Shown in pieces: positions 11,882-19,808 of a DNA stretch of 64,000 nucleotides. The stretch spans positions 124,001 to 188,000 of the forward strand of contig JAGWTU010000002.1 of the NCBI GenBank assembly GCA_028868825.1. The letters are read 5' to 3'. How positions within the stretch are numbered: position 1 is the stretch's first letter; the number at the start of each line of letters is the position of its first letter. The notes below the pieces were generated by a model. The model searched no databases and was not told the origin of the DNA. It saw nothing but the letters and a program-made list of their open reading frames with translations. Made by a program: the position numbers and the translations under genes. The DNA is from Burkholderiales bacterium (GTDB lineage: Bacteria > Pseudomonadota > Gammaproteobacteria > Burkholderiales > Burkholderiaceae_C).

Positions 11882-13186
11882 ATGTTCGCGCTTCCCCTGT
11901 CCCGCTGGTTGCAGGCCCGCGGCGTCCACTACGCGTGGGTCGTCGCCGCCGTCGCCTTCCTGACGATGCTCACCGCGGCGGCGACGATCGGCCTGCCGGG
12001 CGCGTTCCTGAAACCGCTGACCCAGGAGTTCGGCTGGGACATCGGCCAGATGTCGTCGGCGCTGGGCGTGCGCTTCGCGCTCTTCGGCCTCATGGGGCCG
12101 TTCGCGGCGGTGCTGATGGCGCGCTACGGTCTGCGCCGCATCATCGGCGCGGCGATGCTGCTGATCGCCAGCGGCATGGCGCTGGCCACCCAGATGCACG
12201 CGCTGTGGCAATTCCAGCTCCTGTGGGGCGTGGTGCTCGGCTTCGGCTCGGGGCTGACGGCGCTGGTGCTCGGCGCCACCGTCGCCAACCAATGGTTCGA
12301 GCAGCGGCGCGGCCTCGTGATGGGGCTGCTGACGGCCAGCACGGCGACCGGCCAGCTCGTCTTCCTGCCGCTGGCGGCCTGGCTCATCGAACACCATGGC
12401 TGGCGCGCGGCGGTGCTGCCGACGCTGGCGATGTGCGCGCTCGTCATCACGCTGGCCGCGACGCTGGTGCGCAGCCGGCCCGAGGAGATCGGCCTGCGAC
12501 CCTATGGCGCCGACGCGGCCGCAGCGGCGCCACCGCCGCAGCCGACACGCAAGCCGCGCATGAGCGACCCCGTCACCGTGCTGCTGGAGGCGATGCGCAG
12601 CCCGATGTTCTGGCTGCTCGCGGGCACGTTCTTCGTCTGCGGGCTGTCGACCAACGGCTTGATCCAGACCCACTTCATATCGCTGTGCGCCGACTATGGC
12701 CTGGCGCCGGTGCCGGCGGCGTCGGTGCTGGCGATGATCGGCGCCTTCGACTTCGTCGGCACCATCGCCTCGGGCTGGCTCACCGACCGCTACGACGCGC
12801 GCCGGCTGCTGTTCTGGTACTACGGGCTGCGCGGGCTGTCGCTGCTGTGGCTGCCGCATTCGGATTTCACGATCTACGGGCTGTCGCTGTTCGCGATGTT
12901 CTACGGCCTGGACTGGGTCGCGACGGTGCCGCCGACGATGCGGTTGGCGAACCAGTCGTTCGAGCGCGCGCGGGTGCCGATGATCTTCGGCTGGGTGTTC
13001 GCGGCGCACCAGTTGGGCGGCGCGGTCGCGGCCTACGGCGGCGGCTTGTCGCGCACGGTGCTGGCGTCGTACAGCCCGGCGCTGTACACGGCGGGCGTGG
13101 CTTGCTTGTGCGCGGCGGCAGCGGTGATCTCGATACTGCCGCGGCGGCCGGACGCGGTGGTGGGGGCGGCGGCGCAAGGGGCCTGA
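11882..13186 (+). CDS. MFS transporter
   Basis: This 434-residue protein has about 12 hydrophobic segments and an MFS loop signature (LMARYGLRR) after the second helix. The second half starts after a hydrophilic linker near residues 210-240. It resembles the oxalate/formate-antiporter-like branch of small organic anion permeases, but the substrate cannot be assigned. I chose the ATG at 11882 (MFALPLSRW) because the upstream frame is Arg/Pro-rich and unlike a membrane protein start. It diverges from the kinase gene across 125 bp, so the two promoters may overlap. Confidence 0.85.
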   Translation: MFALPLSRWLQARGVHYAWVVAAVAFLTMLTAAATIGLPGAFLKPLTQEFGWDIGQMSSALGVRFALFGLMGPFAAVLMARYGLRRIIGAAMLLIASGMALATQMHALWQFQLLWGVVLGFGSGLTALVLGATVANQWFEQRRGLVMGLLTASTATGQLVFLPLAAWLIEHHGWRAAVLPTLAMCALVITLAATLVRSRPEEIGLRPYGADAAAAAPPPQPTRKPRMSDPVTVLLEAMRSPMFWLLAGTFFVCGLSTNGLIQTHFISLCADYGLAPVPAASVLAMIGAFDFVGTIASGWLTDRYDARRLLFWYYGLRGLSLLWLPHSDFTIYGLSLFAMFYGLDWVATVPPTMRLANQSFERARVPMIFGWVFAAHQLGGAVAAYGGGLSRTVLASYSPALYTAGVACLCAAAAVISILPRRPDAVVGAAAQGA

Positions 13187-13244
13187 GTCGTCGGATTTCG
13201 GCGGCGCGTTTGGCCCGAGCTGCTGGCTGGCCGGTTGGTTGCTT

Positions 13245-13292
13245 CTTTGTCCGCGCTGTGCCTCGCGCCAGGGGGCACCCGGCCGGGGCTCG
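13245..13292. repeat. Solo arm of a nested inverted-repeat element
   Basis: This 48-bp segment nearly equals the reverse complement of the right outer arm and flank of the element at 56276-56516, with four or so mismatches in the middle. The matching core and left arm of that element are not seen here, so it looks like a relic or recombined half copy at the edge of the accessory patch. Confidence 0.65.
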
Positions 13293-13408
13293 GGAACGTT
13301 GACTACGAAGCCCTTGCCGCACGGGTCGCCTAACGAGATGGGCTCCGAAACTCACGAGTCGACGCCGGGCGGTTTGGCTCCAGGCTTGTATGCACCCCTA
13401 TCCGCGGT

Positions 13409-13437
13409 TTGACGCTCCGTATCCAATTGGCTACAAT
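13409..13437 (+). promoter_or_regulatory. Strong sigma-70-like promoter of the toxin-antitoxin module
   Basis: TTGACG (13409-13414) and TACAAT (13432-13437) are separated by exactly 17 bp, close to consensus and unusual in this GC-rich window. The toxin ATG is at 13444, only 6 nt after the -10 box, so the transcript would start at or next to the start codon and be leaderless. Confidence 0.7.
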
Positions 13438-13443
13438 CCAGAC

Positions 13444-13746
13444 ATGCTCACCGTCCTCCAGACCGAAGAGTTCGTCGCATGGCTCGACGCTCTGAAGGAC
13501 AAGAAAGCTCGGATCCGCATTGCAACCCGCCTCCGGCAAGCGGAAGCGGGCAGTCTCGGCGACTGGAAGCCCGTCGAGGGCGAAATTTCGGAGATGCGGG
13601 TGCACTACGGCCCAGGCTACCGTCTGTAATTCGTACGCCGCGGCCGAGTCATCGTTGTCCTGTTCAATGCAGGCGACAAGTCGACCCAGAATCGCGATAT
13701 CCGCCGGGCCTTGAGGCTGGCTTCCGAACTCGGAGACGATCTATGA
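13444..13746 (+). pseudogene. HigB/RelE-like addiction module toxin, interrupted by TAA
   Basis: The frame starts MLTVLQTEEFVAWLDAL and reads like a complete ~100-residue RelE/ParE superfamily toxin of the HigB-like addiction-module killer type, but it has TAA at 13627-13629 after GPGYRL. Toxins of this family normally continue GYRLY-F-x-R, so the stop replaces the conserved tyrosine codon by one substitution. After it the same frame continues with typical family sequence (FVRRGRVIVVLFNAGDKS and a C-terminal helix) to TGA at 13744-13746, which overlaps the antitoxin ATG. A 61-residue fragment lacking the catalytic C-terminal strands should be inactive. A sequencing error is possible but less economical, since the next non-antitoxin gene also has a nonsense change. 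Confidence 0.85.
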
Positions 13747-14042
13747 CCAAGGCCAAATCCGCGCTCAAGCTTGTCGCATTCGATGCAGCTCGGTACCTCG
13801 ATGACGATGCAGCCATCGCCGAGTACATGACAGCCGTACTCGAAGCCAATGATCCCGATCTCCTGCTTCTCGCCCTCGGCGATGTGGCACGAGCCAAGGG
13901 AATGGCGCAAGTGGCCAAGGATGCAGGATTGGGACGTGAGAGTCTTTACAAGGCGCTAGCACCTGGCGCCAAGCCCCGCTTTGAAACCGTCATGAAGGTG
14001 GCGCGGGCACTGGGTGTCAAGTTCACGGCTCAGCCGGCCTGA
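13743..14042 (+). CDS. HigA-like addiction module antidote protein
   Basis: This intact 99-residue protein starts at an ATG overlapping the toxin frame's TGA by 4 nt. The N-terminus (FDAARYLDDDAAIAEYMTAVLE) is typical of the putative addiction module antidote family. The C-terminal half is a Cro/C1-type helix-turn-helix (MAQVAKDAGLGRESLYKAL). Such proteins neutralise the cognate toxin and repress their own promoter. Because the toxin frame is broken, this antitoxin may now act only as an autorepressor or as a decoy for related toxins. Base composition is visibly less GC-rich than neighbouring core genes, consistent with horizontal acquisition. Confidence 0.88.
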   Translation: MTKAKSALKLVAFDAARYLDDDAAIAEYMTAVLEANDPDLLLLALGDVARAKGMAQVAKDAGLGRESLYKALAPGAKPRFETVMKVARALGVKFTAQPA

Positions 14043-14624
14043 ATGCCGAACGCCCGACGCCACGACGATCTCCTGGCCATCGCCCGCGCATCCCGCTAGT
14101 TCCTGCCGGCACTCGAAGCCGTGCGATCACTGCAATTGGACTCGTGGTGCATCGGCGCCGGCGCCGTGCGCAATCTCGTCTGGGACCAACTGCATGGATA
14201 CCTGGAACCATCGATGCTCGCCGATGTCGATGTCGCGTATTTCGAACCCGGCGACACCGACTCGACGGAACGTGATGCCGATCTCGAGAGCCGGCTGCGG
14301 GAACGGATGCCGGAGCTGCCATGGGAAGTCACCAATCAGGCGCAGGTCCACACCTGGTTCGAAGGTCATTTCGGGCACGCCGTACCGCCGCTGCGGTCGC
14401 TGGAGGAAGCCATCGCTTCATGGCCGGAATACGCGACCTGCGTCGGCGTCTTCATGACGGCATCGGGGGACCTGGGCGTCATTGCGCCGCATGGGCTGGA
14501 AGATCACTTCGCGCAGCGTGTTCGCAGAAATCCCCTGCGCGTCAGTCGCGAGACCTATCGTCGGCGTATCGAGCAAAAGCAGTATTGCCTGCGCTGGCCT
14601 GGCGTGACGATCGAACCCGGTTGA
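14043..14624 (+). pseudogene. Nucleotidyltransferase family protein, interrupted by TAG
   Basis: An ATG abuts the antitoxin stop and opens a frame that reads MPNARRHDDLLAIARASR, then TAG at 14097-14099, then FLPALEAVRSLQLDSWCIG and onward without a break to 14624. The downstream part has family features: WCIGAGAVRNLVWDQLHGY, DVDVAYFEP and a C-terminal RRIEQKQYCLRWP. The stop sits where the family often has an aromatic residue, so TGG to TAG is the simplest change. Restart at GTG 14121 could give a 167-residue protein, but it would lack the first helix. Members resemble the DUF925/NTP-transferase superfamily and are uncharacterised. Confidence 0.75.
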
Positions 14625-14689
14625 GACGCGAAGAAGCACCCATCCGTGCAACGCGCCCGCAAGCTCCACGCAAACCACCGACGGTCTTC

Positions 14690-14928
14690 GCAAAGGCGGA
14701 TGCGGCCCGCGCCCCGGCGCGCGTAGAGGCGCCGAGAAGCGCAGGGCTTGCGGCCGCGCGCGCAGCGCGCATCGACTTCTGACTCGGCGCCGCTTGTTTG
14801 AGCGTAGCGAACGAAGTGAGCGCAGCGAGTTCGGCGCCGGGCCGCAAGACCGAGCATCGGAGGGACGTCTGCGCGCAGCGCAGACCGCCGGGTCCGCGCG
14901 CCGGGGCGCGGGCCGCATCCGCCTTTGC
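14690..14928. repeat. Nested inverted-repeat element, copy 1 (239 bp)
   Basis: Perfect 33-bp outer arms lie at 14690-14722 and 14896-14928. A 9-bp middle stem pairs 14747-14755 with 14840-14848, and an 8-bp inner stem (CGGCGCCG) lies at 14785-14792 and 14832-14839. Between the inner arms, 14795-14832 holds a 38-nt core that differs at one base from the core at 56381-56418. The arms do not match copy 2, although the size and geometry do. No reading frame looks coding. It occupies most of the gap 14625-15086, where I see no gene. Confidence 0.8.
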
Positions 14929-15086
14929 GCGCGGCGGCCTCGGCAAGCCAACCGACGGCTCGTTCGGTGACGATCAAAACCGTACCGCGGCCTGGGTTCC
15001 CAGCCTTGCGGCCGGGCGCAAAATTCGAAGTTCAAGTCCACGCGGGCAACACCGATAAGAATGCGTGGGTCCACCCACTTCGAACC

Positions 15087-17192
15087 ATGTCCAAAGGCGT
15101 CACCTCGCCATCAGCGCCCGCCCCCGATGAGACGTCCGTCCGCGCCGCCGAGCCGGCCTGCGCGGCCTTCGTCGCGGCCCAGCGGCAAGCCCTGCCCGAC
15201 TGGCTGAACGAGGCCATGGAAGTCGCCGGGCAGCGGCTCGCGCGCGCCGCGGACGAGGCCGGCAACGCCGCCGCTCGCGCCACCAGCATCGAGCTCGGCG
15301 CCGAGCTCGCGGCGCACCGCAGCGATTGGCAGGAGCGCTTCGCCGCGGCGCTCGATCTGGCCATCGACATCGACGAGCGCGGGGCCGATGCCGATGCGGC
15401 GAACCTGCACATGCCGTTCAGGCTCGAGCTGATAGCCGACGCCGACGTCGACGAGGACATCGCGATCTCGCGCCTGATCCAGACGGCCGAAGCGGGCGCC
15501 GGCAGCGCCTTGCACGATGTCGCCATGCTGTACGCGCGCCTCGCCGATCCGGGCGGCGGTCCGGCCCGCAGCTACCCGCTGCGACCCCAGGTCATCGCGC
15601 GCGGCCTGCGCAAGGCCGTGGCGGGCCTGGGCCTGCCGGGCGAACACCGCCTGCTGCTGCTGCAGGAAATGGGCATGGCCTTGGCCGCCGTCCTGGCCCC
15701 CGCGTACAAGCGCCAGCGCCAGGCGCTCGACGCGTTGGCGCGGGCGGCCGAGCCGGTCGAACTGCGGTTGCGCGCCCTGCCGGCGGTCCCCCAGCCCGCC
15801 GTCGAGCGGCCCCGCGAGCAGCGCAGGCGCCCCCGCGATGCGGCCGCGGCGCCGCGCTCCGGCGACTCGTCGCTGCGGCAATTGCGCGAGTCGCTCGGCG
15901 ACCCCAAGGGCGCCGGACCGGGCGCCGCGATGGCGCAGATGATGCGCCTGGTGGCGCAACGCGTGCCGCCCGGCGGCTATCTCGAGAACCTGGTGCGGCG
16001 CCTGGCCCGGCCGGCCTGCCTCGTCGCCGACCAGAACCCCGAGGTCTGGCAGACGCTGGACCATCCGCTGTGGCGCCTGCTCGACCGCGTGCTGGCCGCG
16101 GGCGCCGTCCATATCGATCTCGATTCGGACCTGCCCGACGACATCCGGACGCTCGAGGAGGCCTTGCGCGGCCTCGAAGCGGCCGTCGCCCCGCGCGCCG
16201 GCGATTGCCTGGCGGTCGAGCAGGCGGTCGACTCCCGCGTCGCCGAGCTCGACGACACGCAGGCGGCATCGATCGCGCACCAGGTCGATGCGATGCAGGC
16301 CCGGGTCGACCGCAGCGAGATCGAAGCCGCCCTGCGCGCGCAGATCGCCGAGCAGATGCAGCCTGTCGCCGTGCCGCTGGCGGTGCGCCACTTCCTGCTC
16401 GACACCTGGACGGCGGTGATGGGGCGCAGTTCGGTGCAGCATGGCATCGAGAGCGAGGCCTTCAGGACCCAGGGCGCCTTCGTCGAAGTCCTGCTCAGCG
16501 CCGCCGCACTGAGCGAGCGCAGCCCGCTGGCGGCCGGCGAGCTCGCGCGGCTCATCAATCCCGCCGGCCAGGCGCTCGCCGAGGCCGGCTTCGCCGAGGC
16601 GCTGATCGGCGTCGAGTTGTCGCGCCTGGCGCGCGCCTTGCGCCGGGCGCCGAGCGCCGTCGCCGTGGCACCGCCGCAGGCGCGGACGCAGCCGCTGTCA
16701 CCGGAAGACGCAGCGGCGAGCGCGCCGGCGGCGCCGCGTTCGCGGTCGCGCCGGCGCACGGGCGCTGCCGAGCCCGGCCCGCCGCAGCGCCCGGAACCCG
16801 ACGCGCCACGCGACGCCGCCGAGACCGGTCTGCACGACGCGCTGGAGACGGTGCTGCTGGATCGCTTCGATCCGACGCGTCCGGATGTCGATGCCGCGCC
16901 GAAGGCCGAGTCCTGGGTCGACGGGCTGGCGCCCGGCGCCTATTGCCGCCTGTTCCTGCTCGATCGCTGGATGAACACCCGGCTCAGCTGGCGCAGCGAC
17001 AACGGTTCGATGTTCATCTTCGCGAGCCGGCACCAGGGGCGCTGCCATTCGCTGTCGCGGCGCGCGCTCGTCAAGCTGCGTCATGCCGGCCTGGCGGCGA
17101 CGATCGAACGCGGCGCCTCGATCGCCGAGGTGATGGCGGAACTCGCGCAAATCAGCCAGCGTCGGCCGCCACGTCCGCCGCGCGGCGCCTGA
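15087..17192 (+). CDS. DUF1631 domain-containing protein
   Basis: This 701-residue hydrophilic protein is mostly helical and rich in Ala, Arg and Glu. It has a Pro/Arg-rich linker near residues 240-270 and another near 530-590. The C-terminal block (GAYCRLFLLDRWMNTRLSW to HSLSRRALVKL) is the most conserved-looking part and matches the pattern of the DUF1631 family, of unknown function. I chose ATG 15087 because the frame upstream runs into the inverted-repeat element. It has no membrane segment or signal peptide. It converges on the GGDEF-EAL gene with 10 bp between stops. Confidence 0.8.
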   Translation: MSKGVTSPSAPAPDETSVRAAEPACAAFVAAQRQALPDWLNEAMEVAGQRLARAADEAGNAAARATSIELGAELAAHRSDWQERFAAALDLAIDIDERGADADAANLHMPFRLELIADADVDEDIAISRLIQTAEAGAGSALHDVAMLYARLADPGGGPARSYPLRPQVIARGLRKAVAGLGLPGEHRLLLLQEMGMALAAVLAPAYKRQRQALDALARAAEPVELRLRALPAVPQPAVERPREQRRRPRDAAAAPRSGDSSLRQLRESLGDPKGAGPGAAMAQMMRLVAQRVPPGGYLENLVRRLARPACLVADQNPEVWQTLDHPLWRLLDRVLAAGAVHIDLDSDLPDDIRTLEEALRGLEAAVAPRAGDCLAVEQAVDSRVAELDDTQAASIAHQVDAMQARVDRSEIEAALRAQIAEQMQPVAVPLAVRHFLLDTWTAVMGRSSVQHGIESEAFRTQGAFVEVLLSAAALSERSPLAAGELARLINPAGQALAEAGFAEALIGVELSRLARALRRAPSAVAVAPPQARTQPLSPEDAAASAPAAPRSRSRRRTGAAEPGPPQRPEPDAPRDAAETGLHDALETVLLDRFDPTRPDVDAAPKAESWVDGLAPGAYCRLFLLDRWMNTRLSWRSDNGSMFIFASRHQGRCHSLSRRALVKLRHAGLAATIERGASIAEVMAELAQISQRRPPRPPRGA

Positions 17193-17202
17193 GGCTGGTT
17201 CG

Positions 17203-19797
17203 TCAATCCGCGGCACAGGAGGCCGGCGCGGCGACCTCCTTCACCGCCGCGCCGGCGGCGGGTCTGCGCGGCGACTCGCGTCGCGCGGCAACCCACTCGG
17301 ACGCCTGCTCGGCGCTCATCGGCCGCGCCAGCAGATAGCCCTGGCCGAGCCGGCAGCCGAGCTCGCGCAGCTGCGCGAGCTGGCCCTCGGTCTCGATGCC
17401 CTCGGCGACCACGACCTTGCGCAGCGAACTGCCCAGCAGCACGATCGAGCGCACGACGGCCGTCTCGTTGGCGCCGGCGTCGAGCCGGCTGACGAAGCTG
17501 CGGTCGATCTTCAGGCAGTCGATCGGCAGCGTCGACAGGTGCGACAGGCTCGAGTAGCCGGTGCCGAAGTCGTCGATGGCCAGCGTGACGCCGACCCGGC
17601 GCAGCTCCTCGAGAACCGGCAGCGAGCCTTCGACATGCGACATCAGGATGTTCTCGGTCAGCTCGATGCACAGCTGGTGCGGCCGGATGCCGCTCTCGAC
17701 GATCGCGCGGCCGACGCGCGCGGCCAGCGTCGCGTGGGCGATGTCGTGGCCCGAGACGTTGACGTTCATCGTCAGCTCGGTCGCGCGCGGTGCGCTGTCC
17801 TGCCAGACGCGCAGCTGGCGACAGGCGCAGTTGAGGACGAAATCGGTCAGCGGCAGCATCAGGCCGGCATCCTCGGCGATCGGCAGGAACGCCGCCGGAC
17901 TGATCAGCCCGTCGCGCGGATGCGGCCAGCGCACGAGCGCCTCGAAGCCGCTGACGTGGCCGCTGACGAGGTCGCAGATCGGCTGGTAGGCGACCGAGAG
18001 ACGGCCCTCGTCGATCGCGCGGCGCAGGTCGCCCTCGAGCCGCAGCCGCTCGGCGACCTCGGTGTGCAGACCGGCGTCGAACAGCGCGTAGCGCGCCTTG
18101 CCCGCGCCCTTGGCCTTGTACATCGCGATGTCGGCGTCGCGCAGCACGTCGTCGGGGTTGGCGTAGCCCAGCGCGCTGAAGGTGATGCCGATGCTGGCGC
18201 TGGTGTTCAGCTCGGTGCCGGCGACGAGGAACGGCGTGCGCACCGCTTCCATCAGCCGATCGGCGAGGCCGACGGCCGTGCTCTCGTGGTCGAGTCGCGT
18301 GACGAGCACGGCGAATTCGTCGCCACCGAGCCGGGCGACGATGTCCTCGGGTCGCAGGCTGTCGCAGATGCGCCGCGCCACCTGCACCAGGAACTCGTCG
18401 CCGGCGCTGTGGCCGAGGCTGTCGTTGATGAGCTTGAAGCGGTCGAAGTCGAGGAACAGCACGGCGAAGGCGTCGGCCGGGTCGGCCTGGGCGCGCTCGA
18501 CGGCCTGGCTCAGCAGGTCGTGGAAGCGGCGCCGGTTCGGCAGCCCGGTGAGCGCGTCGTGGAAGGCGATGTGCTTGAGGCCGGCCTCGGCCTGGCGGCG
18601 CGCGGTGATGTCCTGCATCTGCAGGATCAGGCAGGGCGTCGCGGCACCGGGCTCGGAGAAGAAGCTGCAATGCGCGATCACCCACAGCGGGTCGCCGCCG
18701 CTGTGGCGGCAGCGCAGTTCGAGCGCGAAGCCCTCGAACTCGCGGCCCGCGACGAGGCCGAGCTGCTCGTCGAGCTTGGGTCGGTCCTCGTCGGTGACGA
18801 GCTCGCGCAGGCTCATGCCGACGAGCGCGTCGCCGCTGCGGCCGACGATCGTGCGCAGCGCCGGGTTGGCCTGCAGGATGCGCCCTTCGAACGACAGCAG
18901 CGCCATGCCGATCGAGGCGTGCGTGAAGGCGCTGTGGAAGCGCCGCTCGCTGGCCTCGAGCTCGCGCACGTGGCGCGCCGCCAGCTCGCGTTCGCGCTCG
19001 TGGGCCTCGGCGCCGGCGCGGCGCACAGCCTCGGACGCCTCCTGCTGGCGGAAGAAGTAGTGCAGCGTCGCCAGCATCATGCCCAGCAGCGGCACCATCG
19101 CCGCCAGCACGCCGATGCCCGACTGGCGGTACGTCAGGTCGAGCAGCGCGGCGACGGCGGCGCTGCCGGTGCAGGCCAGGCCGATCCAGCCGAACACCGA
19201 GAACAGGTCCGACCATTGCAGCCGCTCGTTGCGCTTGAGCCGCGGCACCGCCGTCATCAGCAGGGTGTTGAGCACGAAATAGCCGAACGCCACGGCCATC
19301 GTCGAGACGATGCGCATGCCGGCGCCCGGCGTGCCGCGGTCGAATGCCAGGTGCAGCGCCGATCCGGCGATGGCCATCGACAGCGCCGCCATCGCCGGGC
19401 TGGCGATGCGGCTGCTCCAGCGCTTGGACGTGCGCCAGGAGCCGACGAGCGCTTCGCCGGCCGAGGCCAGCACGGCCGCCTCGGTGCCCAGGATGAGCAG
19501 CGACAGGAAGATGAAGACCTCGCCGGCGGCGAACGAGTTGTTCGAACGCGCCACGCGCACCGGCACGAAGCCGGCCAGCATCGCGATGGCGATGCCGGCC
19601 ACGGCCTGCAGGCCCAGCGGCAGCGGCAGCAGCGTCAGGCGCACGAGCGAGCCGACGATGACGCCGCCGCCGAGCAGCACGACCAGCCACCAGTAGGCGG
19701 CGGCGCGGCGGTTGTAGTCGGGCAGCAGGGCGAACTGCAGGGTGCGCCACCAGACCGGGCGTCGGGGGCTGGCCTGGGCGGCGGCCGGGGGGTTCAC
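17203..19797 (-). CDS. Membrane sensor PAS-GGDEF-EAL protein (second of tandem pair)
   Basis: This protein of about 864 residues has roughly six to eight hydrophobic segments in residues 20-260, a PAS domain (about 300-415), GGDEF (about 430-590) and EAL (about 605-845). GGDEF is intact in RLGGDEFAVL with an upstream RxxD inhibitory site (RPED). The EAL domain keeps GFEALVRW, ELTENILM, IDDFGTGYSS and EGIET, so both cyclic-di-GMP synthesis and hydrolysis are possible. GTG 19797 is preferred because GAAGG lies just upstream on the minus strand; GTG 19806 is an alternative. The upstream gene stop is about 11 nt away, so the pair is one operon. The open frame continues far upstream as an antisense artefact. 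Confidence 0.88.
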   Translation of the reverse strand: MNPPAAAQASPRRPVWWRTLQFALLPDYNRRAAAYWWLVVLLGGGVIVGSLVRLTLLPLPLGLQAVAGIAIAMLAGFVPVRVARSNNSFAAGEVFIFLSLLILGTEAAVLASAGEALVGSWRTSKRWSSRIASPAMAALSMAIAGSALHLAFDRGTPGAGMRIVSTMAVAFGYFVLNTLLMTAVPRLKRNERLQWSDLFSVFGWIGLACTGSAAVAALLDLTYRQSGIGVLAAMVPLLGMMLATLHYFFRQQEASEAVRRAGAEAHERERELAARHVRELEASERRFHSAFTHASIGMALLSFEGRILQANPALRTIVGRSGDALVGMSLRELVTDEDRPKLDEQLGLVAGREFEGFALELRCRHSGGDPLWVIAHCSFFSEPGAATPCLILQMQDITARRQAEAGLKHIAFHDALTGLPNRRRFHDLLSQAVERAQADPADAFAVLFLDFDRFKLINDSLGHSAGDEFLVQVARRICDSLRPEDIVARLGGDEFAVLVTRLDHESTAVGLADRLMEAVRTPFLVAGTELNTSASIGITFSALGYANPDDVLRDADIAMYKAKGAGKARYALFDAGLHTEVAERLRLEGDLRRAIDEGRLSVAYQPICDLVSGHVSGFEALVRWPHPRDGLISPAAFLPIAEDAGLMLPLTDFVLNCACRQLRVWQDSAPRATELTMNVNVSGHDIAHATLAARVGRAIVESGIRPHQLCIELTENILMSHVEGSLPVLEELRRVGVTLAIDDFGTGYSSLSHLSTLPIDCLKIDRSFVSRLDAGANETAVVRSIVLLGSSLRKVVVAEGIETEGQLAQLRELGCRLGQGYLLARPMSAEQASEWVAARRESPRRPAAGAAVKEVAAPASCAAD

Positions 19798-19808
19798 GAT
19801 GGGCACCT

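Noticed and set aside
13627-14099. Programmed stop-codon readthrough or reassigned stops in the toxin and nucleotidyltransferase genes
   Set aside because: Two different stops (TAA and TAG) are involved, other genes in the window use all three stops normally, and there is no recoding signal; simple nonsense mutations explain it.
14542-15074. Several open frames of 130-220 codons within the inverted-repeat region
   Set aside because: They cross the palindromic arms, have repeat-like composition, overlap on both strands and match no family.
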